64,000 nucleotides of DNA from Lederbergia wuyishanensis (GCF_022900255.1 NZ_JALIRM010000001.1:434001-498000); one strand, 5' to 3'; positions 8,870 through 18,533 are shown, counted from the first letter of the stretch. Program-made: numbers and translations. Notes: a model not told the origin generated them from the letters alone.

Positions 8870-9475
8870 ATGACATCACGTATAGAGCGGCACAGAAAAA
8901 AAATAATATGCATCGGAACATCAACAGGGGGCCCTCGAGCCTTACAAGCTGTTTTATCTCAATTACCTAAAGAATTAGATGCTTCGATAGTAATTGTTCA
9001 ACATATGCCTCCGAAATTCACTAAATCTTTAGCCGATAGATTAAACACTTTATGTGAAATTGATGTCAAAGAAGCTGAGGATGGGGAATTATTAAAAGAA
9101 GGAACTGCATACATAGCACCGGGTGGACGACATATGACAATCGTGCAAATAGCCGGTAAAGCAAAAGTAAAAGTATTAGACAGTCCTCCAGTTAATGGAC
9201 ATCGCCCTTCAGTCGATGTCATGTTTAACTCCATTCATCATTTAATTAATTTTGATAAAATTGCAGTGATTATGACAGGAATGGGCTCTGATGGAGCAGC
9301 TGGTTTGATAGAATTAAAGAAAGAAAATAATGTTTATGCCATAGCAGAATCCGAAGAAACCTGCATTGTTTATGGAATGCCCAATGCTGCTGTAGCAACA
9401 ATGAAAGTCGATGCTATTGCTAAGCTTGATGATATTGCTGAAACGATCTTAACCTATATGAAAATAAGGACGTGA
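8870..9475 (+). CDS. cheB: CheB-type methylesterase lacking the receiver domain
   Basis: CheB removes methyl groups from (and deamidates) chemoreceptor glutamate residues. This protein is only 201 residues and consists of the catalytic domain alone; B. subtilis CheB, about 357 residues, has an N-terminal CheY-like receiver and linker. The catalytic triad appears complete: Ser18 in GTSTGGPRAL, His45 in VQHMPP and Asp141 in MTGMGSDGAAG, with spacing that fits the family. The protein begins about where the linker would end (RKKIICIGTSTGG). Without the receiver, CheA could not regulate it through a cis receiver phosphorylation. It sits directly before cheA (4 nt), so gene identity is secure by both domain and context. 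Confidence 0.92.
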   Translation: MTSRIERHRKKIICIGTSTGGPRALQAVLSQLPKELDASIVIVQHMPPKFTKSLADRLNTLCEIDVKEAEDGELLKEGTAYIAPGGRHMTIVQIAGKAKVKVLDSPPVNGHRPSVDVMFNSIHHLINFDKIAVIMTGMGSDGAAGLIELKKENNVYAIAESEETCIVYGMPNAAVATMKVDAIAKLDDIAETILTYMKIRT

Positions 9476-9479
9476 GCTT

Positions 9480-11513
9480 ATGGATATGAATCAATATTTA
9501 GAAGTGTTCGTTGATGAAAGTAAAGAGCATTTATTAGCACTAAATCAAAATCTGCTTGAATTGGAAAAAGCCCCTCAAAACCTTGAGATTGTCAATAATA
9601 TATTTAGAGCAGCTCATACGTTAAAAGGTATGTCAGCCACTATGGGTTATACAGATTTAGCTAATCTAACTCATATTATGGAAAATGTTCTAGACGATAT
9701 AAGAAATGAAAAAACGAATGTGTCATCACAATTGTTGGATACTGTATTCCTAGCAGTGGATGATTTGGAAGCAATGGTAGAATCAATCGCATCTGGCGGA
9801 GATGGAATTCGTGATGTAAGTATAGCCATTGCAAAGCTTGAACAGATTGAAAAAGGAAAGATAACAAAAGAGCATGCCAAAGAAGAAATAGCTGCAACCT
9901 TAGAACCAATTACATATCCTAAAAATAAATATGACCAATATGAAAAAACGATTATCGAGCAATCAAAAGAACAAGGCTATGATTGTTATGAATTAACGAT
10001 TTCTTTACGTGCCGACTGCTTATTAAAAACCGCTCGAGTGTTTATGGTATTTGAAGTTTTAGAAAAATGCGGAGATGTAATAAAAACTACCCCTGCCGTT
10101 GAGCAATTAGAAGAGGAACAATTTGATTCCGAATTTACTGTTACCATAATTACAAAAGAATCAAGGGAAGATCTTAAGAAGAAAATCATGAAAATTTCGG
10201 AAATTGAATCGGTAGAAACGAATTTAATAGACCCAGTTTCAATTACTGAAAATAGTGAAGACAAAATAGGGAAAATAGAAGAAAACAATAATAACGAGAT
10301 TCAAGCTTCTTCACCTACTTCCTCTAAAAAGCAGGAAAAAGTAGAGAAGCAATCAAATAAAGTTGCTAATAAAACGATTAGAGTAAATATTGAGCGTCTT
10401 GATACGTTAATGAATCTTTTTGAAGAACTTGTCATTGATAGAGGTCGCTTAGAACAAATTGCTCAAGATATAGAAAATACTGATTTAACTGACACAGTGG
10501 AAAGAATGTCGAGGATATCTGGGGATTTACAAAGTATTATTTTAAATATGAGAATGGTTCCTGTTGACAATGTTTTTAATCGATTTCCAAGAATGGTTAG
10601 ACAGCTAGCAAAGGATTTAAATAAACTTCTTGAATTGGAAATTATTGGAGCGGAAACGGAATTAGATCGTACTGTGATTGATGAAATTGGAGATCCTATC
10701 GTTCATTTATTACGAAATGCTATTGATCATGGAATTGAAAGTCCAGAAGTACGTCGTACAAATGGAAAACCCGAAACAGGTAAAATTCAATTGAAAGCTT
10801 ATCATAGTGGAAATCATGTATTCATTGAAATTTTGGATGACGGGGCAGGCATTAATCGAAATAAAGTAATTGATAAAGCTATTTCAAAAGGAATAATATC
10901 TCAAAATGAAGCAGCTGAACTAACGGATACTAAGGCATTTGAATTAATCATGGCACCTGGGTTCTCAACAGCAGAAACGATATCAGACATTTCAGGACGT
11001 GGAGTTGGTTTGGACGTTGTCAAATCCAAAATTCAATCATTAGGCGGTACAGTTTCAATTGATTCAGTAGAAGGAAAGGGGTCAACTTTTTCCATTCAAT
11101 TACCATTAACTTTATCAATAATATCTGCCATGTTGATAGAAATTGGCCCGGAAAAATACGCAATACCGCTCTCATCTATTATTGAAACAGCGATTATTAA
11201 AAAGTCTGACATTATGATTGCACACAATCAAGAAGTTATTGATTTTAGAGGTAAAGTAGTTCCTCTCATATCATTAAAAGACATCTTCGGACTTCATGAT
11301 AATCATAAATTAGACGAATTTATTTCCATTGTAATTGTGCGAAAAGGCGATAAAATGGCAGCACTAATTGTTGATTCTTTCATTGGACAACAAGAAATAG
11401 TACTTAAATCGCTTGGAAATTATTTAACTGAAGTATTTGCTATTTCTGGTGCAACTATTTTAGGTGATGGACAAGTAGCTCTCATCATTGACTGCAACGC
11501 ATTAATCAAATAA
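9480..11513 (+). CDS. cheA: Chemotaxis histidine kinase CheA
   Basis: CheA phosphorylates CheY in response to receptor state. The 677-residue protein shows all five domains. P1 carries the phosphorylated His46 in AAHTLKGMSATMG. P2 binds CheY and is followed by an acidic/Ser-Lys linker. P3 is the dimerisation helix pair (MNLFEELVIDRGRLEQIA). P4 is the ATPase, with the N box LLRNAIDHGIESPEVR, the G1 box DDGAGI and the G2 box GRGVGLDVV. P5 is a CheW-like coupling domain at the C-terminus. The ATG at 9480 follows an AAGGA site and is 4 nt after cheB; ATG 9486 is a possible alternative. Confidence 0.97.
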   Translation: MDMNQYLEVFVDESKEHLLALNQNLLELEKAPQNLEIVNNIFRAAHTLKGMSATMGYTDLANLTHIMENVLDDIRNEKTNVSSQLLDTVFLAVDDLEAMVESIASGGDGIRDVSIAIAKLEQIEKGKITKEHAKEEIAATLEPITYPKNKYDQYEKTIIEQSKEQGYDCYELTISLRADCLLKTARVFMVFEVLEKCGDVIKTTPAVEQLEEEQFDSEFTVTIITKESREDLKKKIMKISEIESVETNLIDPVSITENSEDKIGKIEENNNNEIQASSPTSSKKQEKVEKQSNKVANKTIRVNIERLDTLMNLFEELVIDRGRLEQIAQDIENTDLTDTVERMSRISGDLQSIILNMRMVPVDNVFNRFPRMVRQLAKDLNKLLELEIIGAETELDRTVIDEIGDPIVHLLRNAIDHGIESPEVRRTNGKPETGKIQLKAYHSGNHVFIEILDDGAGINRNKVIDKAISKGIISQNEAAELTDTKAFELIMAPGFSTAETISDISGRGVGLDVVKSKIQSLGGTVSIDSVEGKGSTFSIQLPLTLSIISAMLIEIGPEKYAIPLSSIIETAIIKKSDIMIAHNQEVIDFRGKVVPLISLKDIFGLHDNHKLDEFISIVIVRKGDKMAALIVDSFIGQQEIVLKSLGNYLTEVFAISGATILGDGQVALIIDCNALIK

Positions 11514-11532
11514 TTATAAGGGGCTGAAAACA

Positions 11533-12000
11533 ATGAATAATACGATTGCCACTGATCGTAAAGTAATTGTTTTACTATTAAATGATAAAGAATATTCAAT
11601 ATCAGTTGAACATGTTACGGCAATTGAAAAAATGCTTCATATTACAAGAGTACCAAACGTTCCTCCTTTTATTAAAGGTGTGACGAATTTACGGGGTGTT
11701 ATAATTCCGATTATTGATTTAAAAAGGCACTTTAATCTAGGAGATGCAGATTATACAGATCGTACGAGAATAATCATTGTATCTTATAAGAATATGACAG
11801 TAGGTATGATTGTCGATGAAGCAAATGATGTATTAGATATTCCACTGTCAGCCATTGAGCCATGTCCGGATGTAGCCGGAGCTGCGCCTGATGAATTTAT
11901 CAGCGGAGTCGCGAACTTGGAAAAAAGACTAGTTCTATTATTAAACCTTGAAAATATTGTTAATCCTCTTTCTTTTAGGGATGGAAACTATGGAGCTTAA
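11533..12000 (+). CDS. cheW: Chemotaxis coupling protein CheW
   Basis: CheW bridges chemoreceptors and CheA in the receptor array. This is a single CheW domain of 155 residues with the typical core IEKMLHITRVPNVPPFIKGV, then NLRGVIIPIIDLKRHF, and a terminal hydrophobic strand (KRLVLLLNLENI). It follows cheA by 19 nt with a GGGG-type ribosome site. Its 3' end overlaps the start of cheC by about 11 nt. Confidence 0.95.
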   Translation: MNNTIATDRKVIVLLLNDKEYSISVEHVTAIEKMLHITRVPNVPPFIKGVTNLRGVIIPIIDLKRHFNLGDADYTDRTRIIIVSYKNMTVGMIVDEANDVLDIPLSAIEPCPDVAGAAPDEFISGVANLEKRLVLLLNLENIVNPLSFRDGNYGA

Positions 12001-12628
12001 AAAAGTCATTACACCTTTTCATTTAGACGTTTTAAAGGAAATTGGTAATATTGGAGCTGGAAATGCAGCTACGGCCCTTTCTGTTTTAGTTGGGAAAAAT
12101 ATAGATATGAAAGTTCCATCAGTAAGGATTGTATCATTTGATGAAATGCTTGAAATGGCAGGTGGACACAATACTGTAGTCACAGCAGTATATTTGAGGG
12201 TGGAAGGCGATGCCTCAGGAAGTATGTTCTTTATTCTTCCTATAGAACAAGCGACTAAATACGTACAAATATTAACAGGCGATACTTCATTTTCATTCAA
12301 AAATCCACCTTATTCAGAGATGGGACTTTCTGCTATGCAAGAATTGGGGAATATATTGTCAGGATCTTATCTATCATCTCTATCGGATTTTACTGGATTG
12401 GATCTTTTCCCGTCAGTTCCGTCTATTAGTATTGATATGGCGGATGCTATTTTAAGTTATGGGTTGATTGAATTATCACATACTCAAGATTATGCAATTG
12501 TGATTGATACGGCATTAGATGAAGAAAATCCTAACTCCAATTGTGTAAAAGGTCACTTTTTTCTACTACCTGATCCAAACTCGTTTTCAGTTATCTTTAA
12601 TACACTGGGAGTCGAATTGAATGATTGA
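11990..12628 (+). CDS. cheC: CheY-P phosphatase / CheD activator CheC
   Basis: CheC is the weak CheY-P phosphatase and CheD-binding adaptation protein of Bacillus-type chemotaxis. Two phosphatase motifs of the E-x-x-N type are visible: LKEIGNIGAGNAATALS near the N-terminus and MQELGNILSGSYLSSL in the second half, as expected for the pseudo-symmetric fold. I favour the ATG at 11990 (212 residues, close to B. subtilis CheC); ATG 11981 is an in-frame alternative. Both lie inside the end of cheW. The 3' end overlaps cheD by 8 nt, matching the functional CheC-CheD partnership. Confidence 0.94.
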   Translation: MELKKVITPFHLDVLKEIGNIGAGNAATALSVLVGKNIDMKVPSVRIVSFDEMLEMAGGHNTVVTAVYLRVEGDASGSMFFILPIEQATKYVQILTGDTSFSFKNPPYSEMGLSAMQELGNILSGSYLSSLSDFTGLDLFPSVPSISIDMADAILSYGLIELSHTQDYAIVIDTALDEENPNSNCVKGHFFLLPDPNSFSVIFNTLGVELND

Positions 12629-13115
12629 TACAGTTGTAAGAGTTGGAATTGCAGATATGAAAATAGTAAAGTTTCCTGACAAAATTAGAACATCAGGACT
12701 TGGATCATGTGTCGGGGTAGTTATTTATGATAAACAAGTGAATATAGCAGGACTTGCGCATATTATGTTGCCAGACTCATCTCTTTCACGAGGAGAAAAG
12801 GCGATTAATAAGGCGAAATTTGCAGATACAGCTATAAAAGAGCTTACAAGTGAACTAGTTTTAAAAGGTGCAAATAATAATAGGCTCAGAGCTAAAATTG
12901 CTGGAGGAGCGCAAATGTTTCATTTTTCCTCCCAAAATGATCAAATGAGAATAGGTCCACGCAATGTGGAAGCAGTTAAAAAAGAGCTAAAGTCATTAAA
13001 GATTCAACTCATTGCTGAGGATACCGGGGGCCATAGTGGCAGGACGATTGAATTCGATACAGAAACATGTATGCTGCAAATCAAAACAGTTTACCAAGAT
13101 ATTACGGAAATCTGA
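12621..13115 (+). CDS. cheD: Chemoreceptor glutamine deamidase CheD
   Basis: CheD deamidates glutamines on chemoreceptors and stimulates CheC. The 164-residue protein has the catalytic Cys30 in TSGLGSCVGV and His47 in LAHIMLP, spaced 17 residues apart as in characterised CheD proteins. The C-terminal half has the GGAQMF motif and the DTGGHSGRTIEF segment. The start overlaps cheC. With CheC, this is the third adaptation system of Bacillus, alongside methylation and CheV; cheV is not in this window. Confidence 0.95.
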   Translation: MIDTVVRVGIADMKIVKFPDKIRTSGLGSCVGVVIYDKQVNIAGLAHIMLPDSSLSRGEKAINKAKFADTAIKELTSELVLKGANNNRLRAKIAGGAQMFHFSSQNDQMRIGPRNVEAVKKELKSLKIQLIAEDTGGHSGRTIEFDTETCMLQIKTVYQDITEI

Positions 13116-13157
13116 TCAGCATACTATAATGGCCTGTAACTGTTTGGAGGAGAAAAT

Positions 13158-13913
13158 ATGTCAAACTCACCACCACTGGAAGAGAAGAAATATTGGGAGC
13201 TTTGGACTCATTCCCGTGATGCTGATGCAGGAGATATACTTGTAGAAAAATACTTGCCTTTAGTTTCTTATCATGTTCAACGAATTTCAGTAGGTTTGCC
13301 TAGAAATGTTAGTAGAGAGGAGCTAAAAAGCTTAGGGTTAATGGGCCTCTTGGATGCATTAAATAAATATGATATATCGAGAGATTTAAAATTCGATACA
13401 TATGCTTCATTTCGAATTAGAGGGGCAATCATAGACGGACTAAGAAAAGAAGATTGGCTTCCAAGAAGTACTAGAGACAAGGTAAAGAAAATTGAAACTA
13501 TAACTAATATGCTAGAACAAAAGTTGCTGCGTCATGCTTCAATCGAAGAAATAGCTTCAGAAAGTGGATTTTCCGAAGATGAAGTATGCAAAACTCTAAA
13601 TGAACATTTTTATGCAAGTGTCTTATCAATGGACGAACAAATTTACGATCAAGACGACGACAGTCACAGCCATAACATACATGATGAAGAAACACTGACA
13701 CCAGAAGAACAGATTGTAAAAAAAGAATGGCTTAATGACCTTGAAGTGGCACTTGCCGAACTCAATGAAAAAGAACAGCTTGTATTAAGTTTATTTTATA
13801 AGGAAGAATTGACATTTACGGAAATTGGAGAAATTTTGCAACTATCAACATCAAGAATTTCCCAGATTCATTCTAAGGCGATAGTTAAATTAAAAAATGT
13901 ACTTCTAAAATAA
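13158..13913 (+). CDS. sigD: RNA polymerase sigma factor SigD (FliA family)
   Basis: SigD directs transcription of flagellin, motility and autolysin genes. The 251-residue protein has sigma region 2 (ISVGLPRNVSREELKSLGLM through FDTYASFRIRGAIIDGLR). Region 3 carries an acidic insertion (DQDDDSHSHN). The region 4 helix-turn-helix is LTFTEIGEILQLSTSRISQI. The ATG at 13158 has a GGAGGAG site. It is late in the fla/che operon as in B. subtilis, where its position affects the fraction of motile cells. Confidence 0.96.
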   Translation: MSNSPPLEEKKYWELWTHSRDADAGDILVEKYLPLVSYHVQRISVGLPRNVSREELKSLGLMGLLDALNKYDISRDLKFDTYASFRIRGAIIDGLRKEDWLPRSTRDKVKKIETITNMLEQKLLRHASIEEIASESGFSEDEVCKTLNEHFYASVLSMDEQIYDQDDDSHSHNIHDEETLTPEEQIVKKEWLNDLEVALAELNEKEQLVLSLFYKEELTFTEIGEILQLSTSRISQIHSKAIVKLKNVLLK

Positions 13914-13927
13914 CGGAGCTATAATAT

Positions 13928-14239
13928 ATGAGCCTTAAATCGATTGAAATGCAAGTTGCCATCCCAAGAACAGTAGAAGCTGGAAAAATGTCCGAGCAGC
14001 TTCAGCAAAGAGGGCAAGTGATTGTTGAACAGGCAACGGAAGAAATGAAAGAAAAAGTGGAACGTGAACGTACCGGGATTATTGAAACAGATTCAAAGGG
14101 AAAATTATTGTTAAACGATAACAAATCATCTGGTCAGCATAATGATGGATTGCAATCAAAAAAAAAGAAAGTAAGACAATTAAAGAAAGTGGTGGCCAAC
14201 CACCCTTATAAAGGAAAAACAATCGATTATAATGGGTAG
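13928..14239 (+). CDS. Small highly charged protein of unknown function between sigD and swrB
   Basis: The 103-residue hydrophilic protein begins MSLKSIEMQVAIPRT, continues through a Gln/Glu-rich predicted helix (QQRGQVIVEQATEEMKEKVE), and ends in a Lys-rich tail with NHPYKGKTIDYNG. I see no signal peptide, membrane segment or enzyme motif. I recall similar small proteins with the same N-terminal phrase and HPYKG ending in this position in other Bacillaceae, but cannot name a function. It starts 14 nt after sigD and ends 9 nt before the swrB-like gene, so it is very likely co-transcribed with them. The coding look is good and the start has a GGAG-type site. Confidence 0.8.
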   Translation: MSLKSIEMQVAIPRTVEAGKMSEQLQQRGQVIVEQATEEMKEKVERERTGIIETDSKGKLLLNDNKSSGQHNDGLQSKKKKVRQLKKVVANHPYKGKTIDYNG

Positions 14240-14248
14240 TGATAACAT

Positions 14249-14755
14249 TTGACCGGAATACTAATCTTTATATTATTTATGTTAAATATTTTTTTGATTT
14301 TGGCAGTCGTAATCTTATATCAACGCCAAAATCGTTTTATAGAAATGGAAAAAAATCAACGTAAAATCCAACAGGAATCTGAAGAAATGTTAGCTGCATT
14401 TCTAATGGAACTAAAAGAAGAAAATAATTCATTCATATCTAACTTTCAGCATGTAGAGAAGGATAATAGTTCAAATTTTCAGCCTGAAACTAGTGAGATA
14501 AATGATGAAGTAACAGTGAATATAAAGCAAGAGGAACCAATTAATTCTGAAGTATATTCTAGAATGTTAGCTTCAGATATTTATCAAAAAGCTAATAAAC
14601 AGATAAGAGATTCTGAAGTATATATTGAAAAAACATTCGAGGAACAAGTAGAAGAACTCTCTCAAAAAGGTCTGAACAGCAGCCAAATAGCTAAACAATT
14701 AAAAAAAGGGAAGACTGAAATAGAACTTTTACTCAAATTTCACGAAAAATCGTAA
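14249..14755 (+). CDS. swrB: SwrB (YlxL)-like membrane-anchored flagellar activator
   Basis: The 168-residue protein has one N-terminal membrane helix (about residues 3-24), then a Glu/Lys-rich coiled-coil-like region. The C-terminal motif LSQKGLNSSQIAKQLKKGKT with EIELLLKF is the part shared with SwrB/YlxL. In B. subtilis SwrB promotes export-gate/basal-body maturation and swarming. The TTG at 14249 is 9 nt after the preceding gene and the ribosome site is weak. The position, last gene of the fla/che operon before rpsB, matches. The body of the protein is poorly conserved, so the name rests on position, architecture and the C-terminal motif. Confidence 0.78.
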   Translation: MTGILIFILFMLNIFLILAVVILYQRQNRFIEMEKNQRKIQQESEEMLAAFLMELKEENNSFISNFQHVEKDNSSNFQPETSEINDEVTVNIKQEEPINSEVYSRMLASDIYQKANKQIRDSEVYIEKTFEEQVEELSQKGLNSSQIAKQLKKGKTEIELLLKFHEKS

Positions 14756-14763
14756 GTATTACT

Positions 14764-14789
14764 TGATAGCATACTTTTTTTATGCTATA
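14764..14789 (+). terminator. Inverted repeat at the end of the fla/che operon
   Basis: An 8-bp stem, ATAGCATA against TATGCTAT, encloses a T-rich loop just after the swrB-like stop. It is not followed by a strong T run on the plus strand, so it may be a weak terminator or RNA-stability hairpin separating the fla/che operon from rpsB. Confidence 0.45.
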
Positions 14790-14906
14790 TTCATTGATGG
14801 TGTTAATACACACGTTCCGTGATTTTGTTACATGGTGCTGCTCAAAAACAGAATGTACAAAAAATGAGCGGGGCGGAGGATAAAAAACCAAGGAGGAAAA
14901 AACACT

Positions 14907-15626
14907 ATGTCAGTAATTTCAATGAAGCAATTGCTTGAAGCTGGTGTACATTTTGGACACCAAACACGCCGTTGGAACCCAAAAATGAAAAAATACATTT
15001 TTACAGAGCGTAACGGCATTTATATCATCGACCTTCAAAAAACAGTTAAAAAGGTTGACGAAGCTTATAACTTTATGAGAGAGCTTGCTGATAACAACGG
15101 AAAAGTCCTTTTCGTTGGTACAAAAAAACAAGCTCAAGAATCAGTTAAAGAAGAAGCAGAGCGTGCAGGACATTATTATGTTAACCATCGCTGGCTTGGT
15201 GGAACTTTAACTAACTTCGAAACTATCCAAAAAAGAATCGACCGTCTAAAAGCGATTGAAAAAATGGAAGAAGACGGTACTTTTGAAGTATTGCCTAAAA
15301 AAGAAGTCGGTGTGTTGAAAAAAGAATATGACCGTCTTGTTAAATTTTTGGGCGGTATTAAAGATATGAAAACTCTTCCTGATGCAATGTTCATTATTGA
15401 TCCTCGCAAAGAAAGAATTGCAGTTGCAGAGGCACGCAAATTGAATATTCCTATCGTCGGAATCGTTGATACTAACTGTGATCCTGATGAAATCGACTAT
15501 GTAATTCCTGCAAACGATGACGCGATTCGTGCGGTTAAACTACTAACTGCTAGAATGGCTGATGCATTAATCGAATCTAAGCAGGATGAAGAAGCAGAAG
15601 AAGCAGCTGAAACTGCTAACGTCTAA
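14907..15626 (+). CDS. rpsB: 30S ribosomal protein S2
   Basis: This 239-residue S2 has the family openings [20 protein letters not shown] and the second signature [19 protein letters not shown]. It binds the small subunit between head and body. The AAGGAGG site at 14890-14896 is strong, 10 nt before the ATG. The 150-nt leader (14756-14906) may contain its promoter and an autoregulatory element, but I could not assign either with confidence. An intrinsic terminator lies between it and tsf. The C-terminal tail is acidic ([11 protein letters not shown]). Confidence 0.98.
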   Translation: MSVISMKQLLEAGVHFGHQTRRWNPKMKKYIFTERNGIYIIDLQKTVKKVDEAYNFMRELADNNGKVLFVGTKKQAQESVKEEAERAGHYYVNHRWLGGTLTNFETIQKRIDRLKAIEKMEEDGTFEVLPKKEVGVLKKEYDRLVKFLGGIKDMKTLPDAMFIIDPRKERIAVAEARKLNIPIVGIVDTNCDPDEIDYVIPANDDAIRAVKLLTARMADALIESKQDEEAEEAAETANV

Positions 15627-15677
15627 CATATTAAAAAGCTATAGCACTGGAGTTTGACAGAGCTGTATCATTACGAT

Positions 15678-15717
15678 AAAAGGTGATAAGAGTGTTAGAC
15701 GCTTATCACCTTTTTTC
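15678..15717 (+). terminator. Intrinsic terminator between rpsB and tsf
   Basis: A strong hairpin, AAAGGTGATAAG pairing with CTTATCACCTTT, is followed directly by a T run. Because tsf follows at 15745, this is likely a partial (read-through) terminator that sets the S2 to EF-Ts ratio. Confidence 0.88.
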
Positions 15718-15744
15718 AAACTATCATTTAGGAGGACTAGACAA

Positions 15745-16626
15745 ATGGCAATTACTGCACAAATGGTTAAAGAATTGCGTGAAAAAACGGGCGCAGGTAT
15801 GATGGATTGTAAAAAAGCGTTGACAGAAACAAACGGAAATATGGAAGAAGCTATTGATTTTCTACGTGAAAAGGGAATTGCATCTGCAGCTAAAAAAGCT
15901 GACCGTATTGCTGCTGAAGGAACTACTTATATTTTGAGCCAAGGCAATAACGCTGTCATCCTTGAAGTAAATGCTGAGACTGACTTCGTTGCGAAAAACG
16001 AAAACTTCCAAAGCTTAGTAAAGGAATTAGCTGAGCACCTTTTAGCAAACAAGCCAGCATCAGTTGAAGAAGCATTAGATCAAAAAATGTCTAATGGGCA
16101 AGCAGTTAGTGAGTACGTGAACGCTGCTATCGCGAAAATTGGTGAAAAAATCACTTTGCGTCGTTTTGAAGTTAAAACAAAAACTGACAATGGTGCTTTT
16201 GGTGAATACTTGCATATGGGCGGACGCATTGCGGTACTTACTGTATTAGAAGGTACTACTGATGAAGCTGTTGCTAAAGATGTAGCGATGCACATAGCTG
16301 CTATCAATCCTAAATATATTTCACGTGATGAAGTATCAGAAGAGGAAGCAGAACATGAGCGCCAAGTACTTACTCAACAAGCTTTAAATGAAGGAAAACC
16401 TGAAAACATTGTTGCTAAAATGGTAGAAGGTCGCCTTCGTAAATTCTTCGAAGATATTTGCTTGCTTGATCAAACTTTCGTTAAAAACCCTGATCAAAAA
16501 GTTCGTCAATTTGTAGAATCAAATGGTGGGAAAGTTGTAGAATTTATCCGTTTTGAAGTTGGGGAAGGTATCGAGAAGCGACAAGAGAATTTTGCAGAAG
16601 AAGTTATGAGCCAAATTAAGAAGTAA
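15745..16626 (+). CDS. tsf: Elongation factor Ts
   Basis: EF-Ts is the nucleotide exchange factor for EF-Tu. The 293-residue protein has the N-terminal UBA-like domain with [20 protein letters not shown] and the second signature [17 protein letters not shown]. The ATG follows a TAGGAGG site. It is downstream of rpsB as in nearly all bacteria and ends with its own terminator. Confidence 0.98.
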   Translation: MAITAQMVKELREKTGAGMMDCKKALTETNGNMEEAIDFLREKGIASAAKKADRIAAEGTTYILSQGNNAVILEVNAETDFVAKNENFQSLVKELAEHLLANKPASVEEALDQKMSNGQAVSEYVNAAIAKIGEKITLRRFEVKTKTDNGAFGEYLHMGGRIAVLTVLEGTTDEAVAKDVAMHIAAINPKYISRDEVSEEEAEHERQVLTQQALNEGKPENIVAKMVEGRLRKFFEDICLLDQTFVKNPDQKVRQFVESNGGKVVEFIRFEVGEGIEKRQENFAEEVMSQIKK

Positions 16627-16631
16627 TATTG

Positions 16632-16658
16632 AAGGGAACATTCTGTGTTCCCTTTTTT
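16632..16658 (+). terminator. Intrinsic terminator after tsf
   Basis: An AAGGGAACA stem pairs with TGTTCCCTT, with a short loop and a six-T tail. This is a classic Rho-independent terminator 5 nt after the tsf stop. Confidence 0.93.
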
Positions 16659-16703
16659 CAAAGAAAAGAAACTGTTAAAAAATATAAATGATTCTTTTCT
16701 TTG
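16659..16703 (+). repeat. Perfect 12-bp inverted repeat after the tsf terminator
   Basis: CAAAGAAAAGAA at 16659-16670 pairs perfectly with TTCTTTTCTTTG at 16692-16703 across a 21-nt A/T-rich loop. It starts at the end of the terminator T tract. Function is unknown; it could be a second terminator, an RNA-stability element or part of the pyrH leader. Confidence 0.7.
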
Positions 16704-16932
16704 GCTCCAACGATTCAGGGCAAAAATTCGTAATGCCAAATTTCAAAGTACAAACTTGTTCTTAGAACATTTGTATAGAGAAGGTAGAACGTGTGCCTAG
16801 GGCTTTTCTTAAAAATGTCATCATTATTTCTCTTAGAGCAAAAAATATCGAAATATGGCTTCCATGCCATTTGGCTTATAGGAGTGGAAAACAACTTGTT
16901 TGGTTAATAAATCCAAGCAAAATAATACATAA

Positions 16933-17675
<743 letters not shown>

Positions 17676-17676
<1 letters not shown>

Positions 17677-18233
17677 TGGCGAAGCAAGTAATTTCTGAAA
17701 CGAAAAACAAAATGGAGAAAGCAATCCAAGCTTATACTCGTGAACTAGCAAGTATTCGTGCAGGTAGAGCTAGTGCATCATTGTTAGATAAGCTGACAGT
17801 TGATTATTATGGTGCACCGACACCTGTGAATCAAATGGCTTCTATTTCTGTGCCAGAGGCTAGATTGCTTGTTATTCAACCTTATGATAAATCCATTCTC
17901 GGTGATATTGAAAAAGCAATATTAAAATCGGATCTTGGACTTACACCTTCGAATGATGGTACTTTAATTAGACTTAGCATTCCTCAACTTACAGAAGATC
18001 GCAGAAAAGAACTGGTAAAAGTTGTGAAAAAAGAAGGCGAAGATGCGAAGATCGCTATTCGTAATATTCGTCGTGATGGAAATGAAGAATTAAAGAAACT
18101 TGAAAAAAATGGGGAAATTACTGAAGATGATTTGCGCGGTTACTCTGATGATATTCAAAAATTAACAGATAACCATATTAAGAAAATTGATGATATTACA
18201 AAAGAAAAAGAGCAAGAAATATTGGCTGTATAA
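17676..18233 (+). CDS. frr: Ribosome recycling factor
   Basis: RRF, with EF-G, splits post-termination ribosomes. The protein is 185 residues, the standard length, with the helical-bundle signatures [14 protein letters not shown]-like (here [20 protein letters not shown]) and the C-terminal [14 protein letters not shown]-like segment ([19 protein letters not shown]). The ATG overlaps the pyrH stop, with a GAGGGGG site inside pyrH. A terminator follows. Confidence 0.98.
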
Positions 18234-18255
18234 AAGGATATCAATGAATCGATTT

Positions 18256-18290
18256 ATCTCCCTTTATCATGAAGGGGGATTTTTCTTTTT
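18256..18290 (+). terminator. Intrinsic terminator after frr
   Basis: ATCTCCCTT pairs with GAAGGGGGAT (one G-T pair) across a short loop, followed by TTTTCTTTTT. It ends the pyrH-frr unit 22 nt after the stop. Confidence 0.88.
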
Positions 18291-18467
18291 GTAAATTAAT
18301 AATTAAAGCATGATAAATTCCCTTTCAGGCACTCACTTACAATTAGTGCCAAAAAGTGGAAAGTTCATGCCCTAGTCAAGATGAGTGGATAAGTCGATGA
18401 TAACCTATGTAGGAAAAGAGCGGAAAGTTACTAAACGCTAGAAGTCGAAGCTGACAGATGGCCGTGG

Positions 18468-18533
18468 ATTTCAATTGACACAAGTTTCTAAGGGGGACTT
18501 GCGCCTTCTGCTTCAATTGAAATGGTGTCAATT
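18468..18533 (+). repeat. Nested inverted repeats upstream of uppS
   Basis: ATTTCAATTGA (18468-18478) is a perfect inverted copy of TCAATTGAAAT (18513-18523). The overlapping AATTGACAC (18473-18481) is a perfect inverted copy of GTGTCAATT (18525-18533). The two alternative pairings share bases and so are mutually exclusive. Between them is the GC-richer stretch AGGGGGACTTGCGCCTTCTG. Confidence 0.75.
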
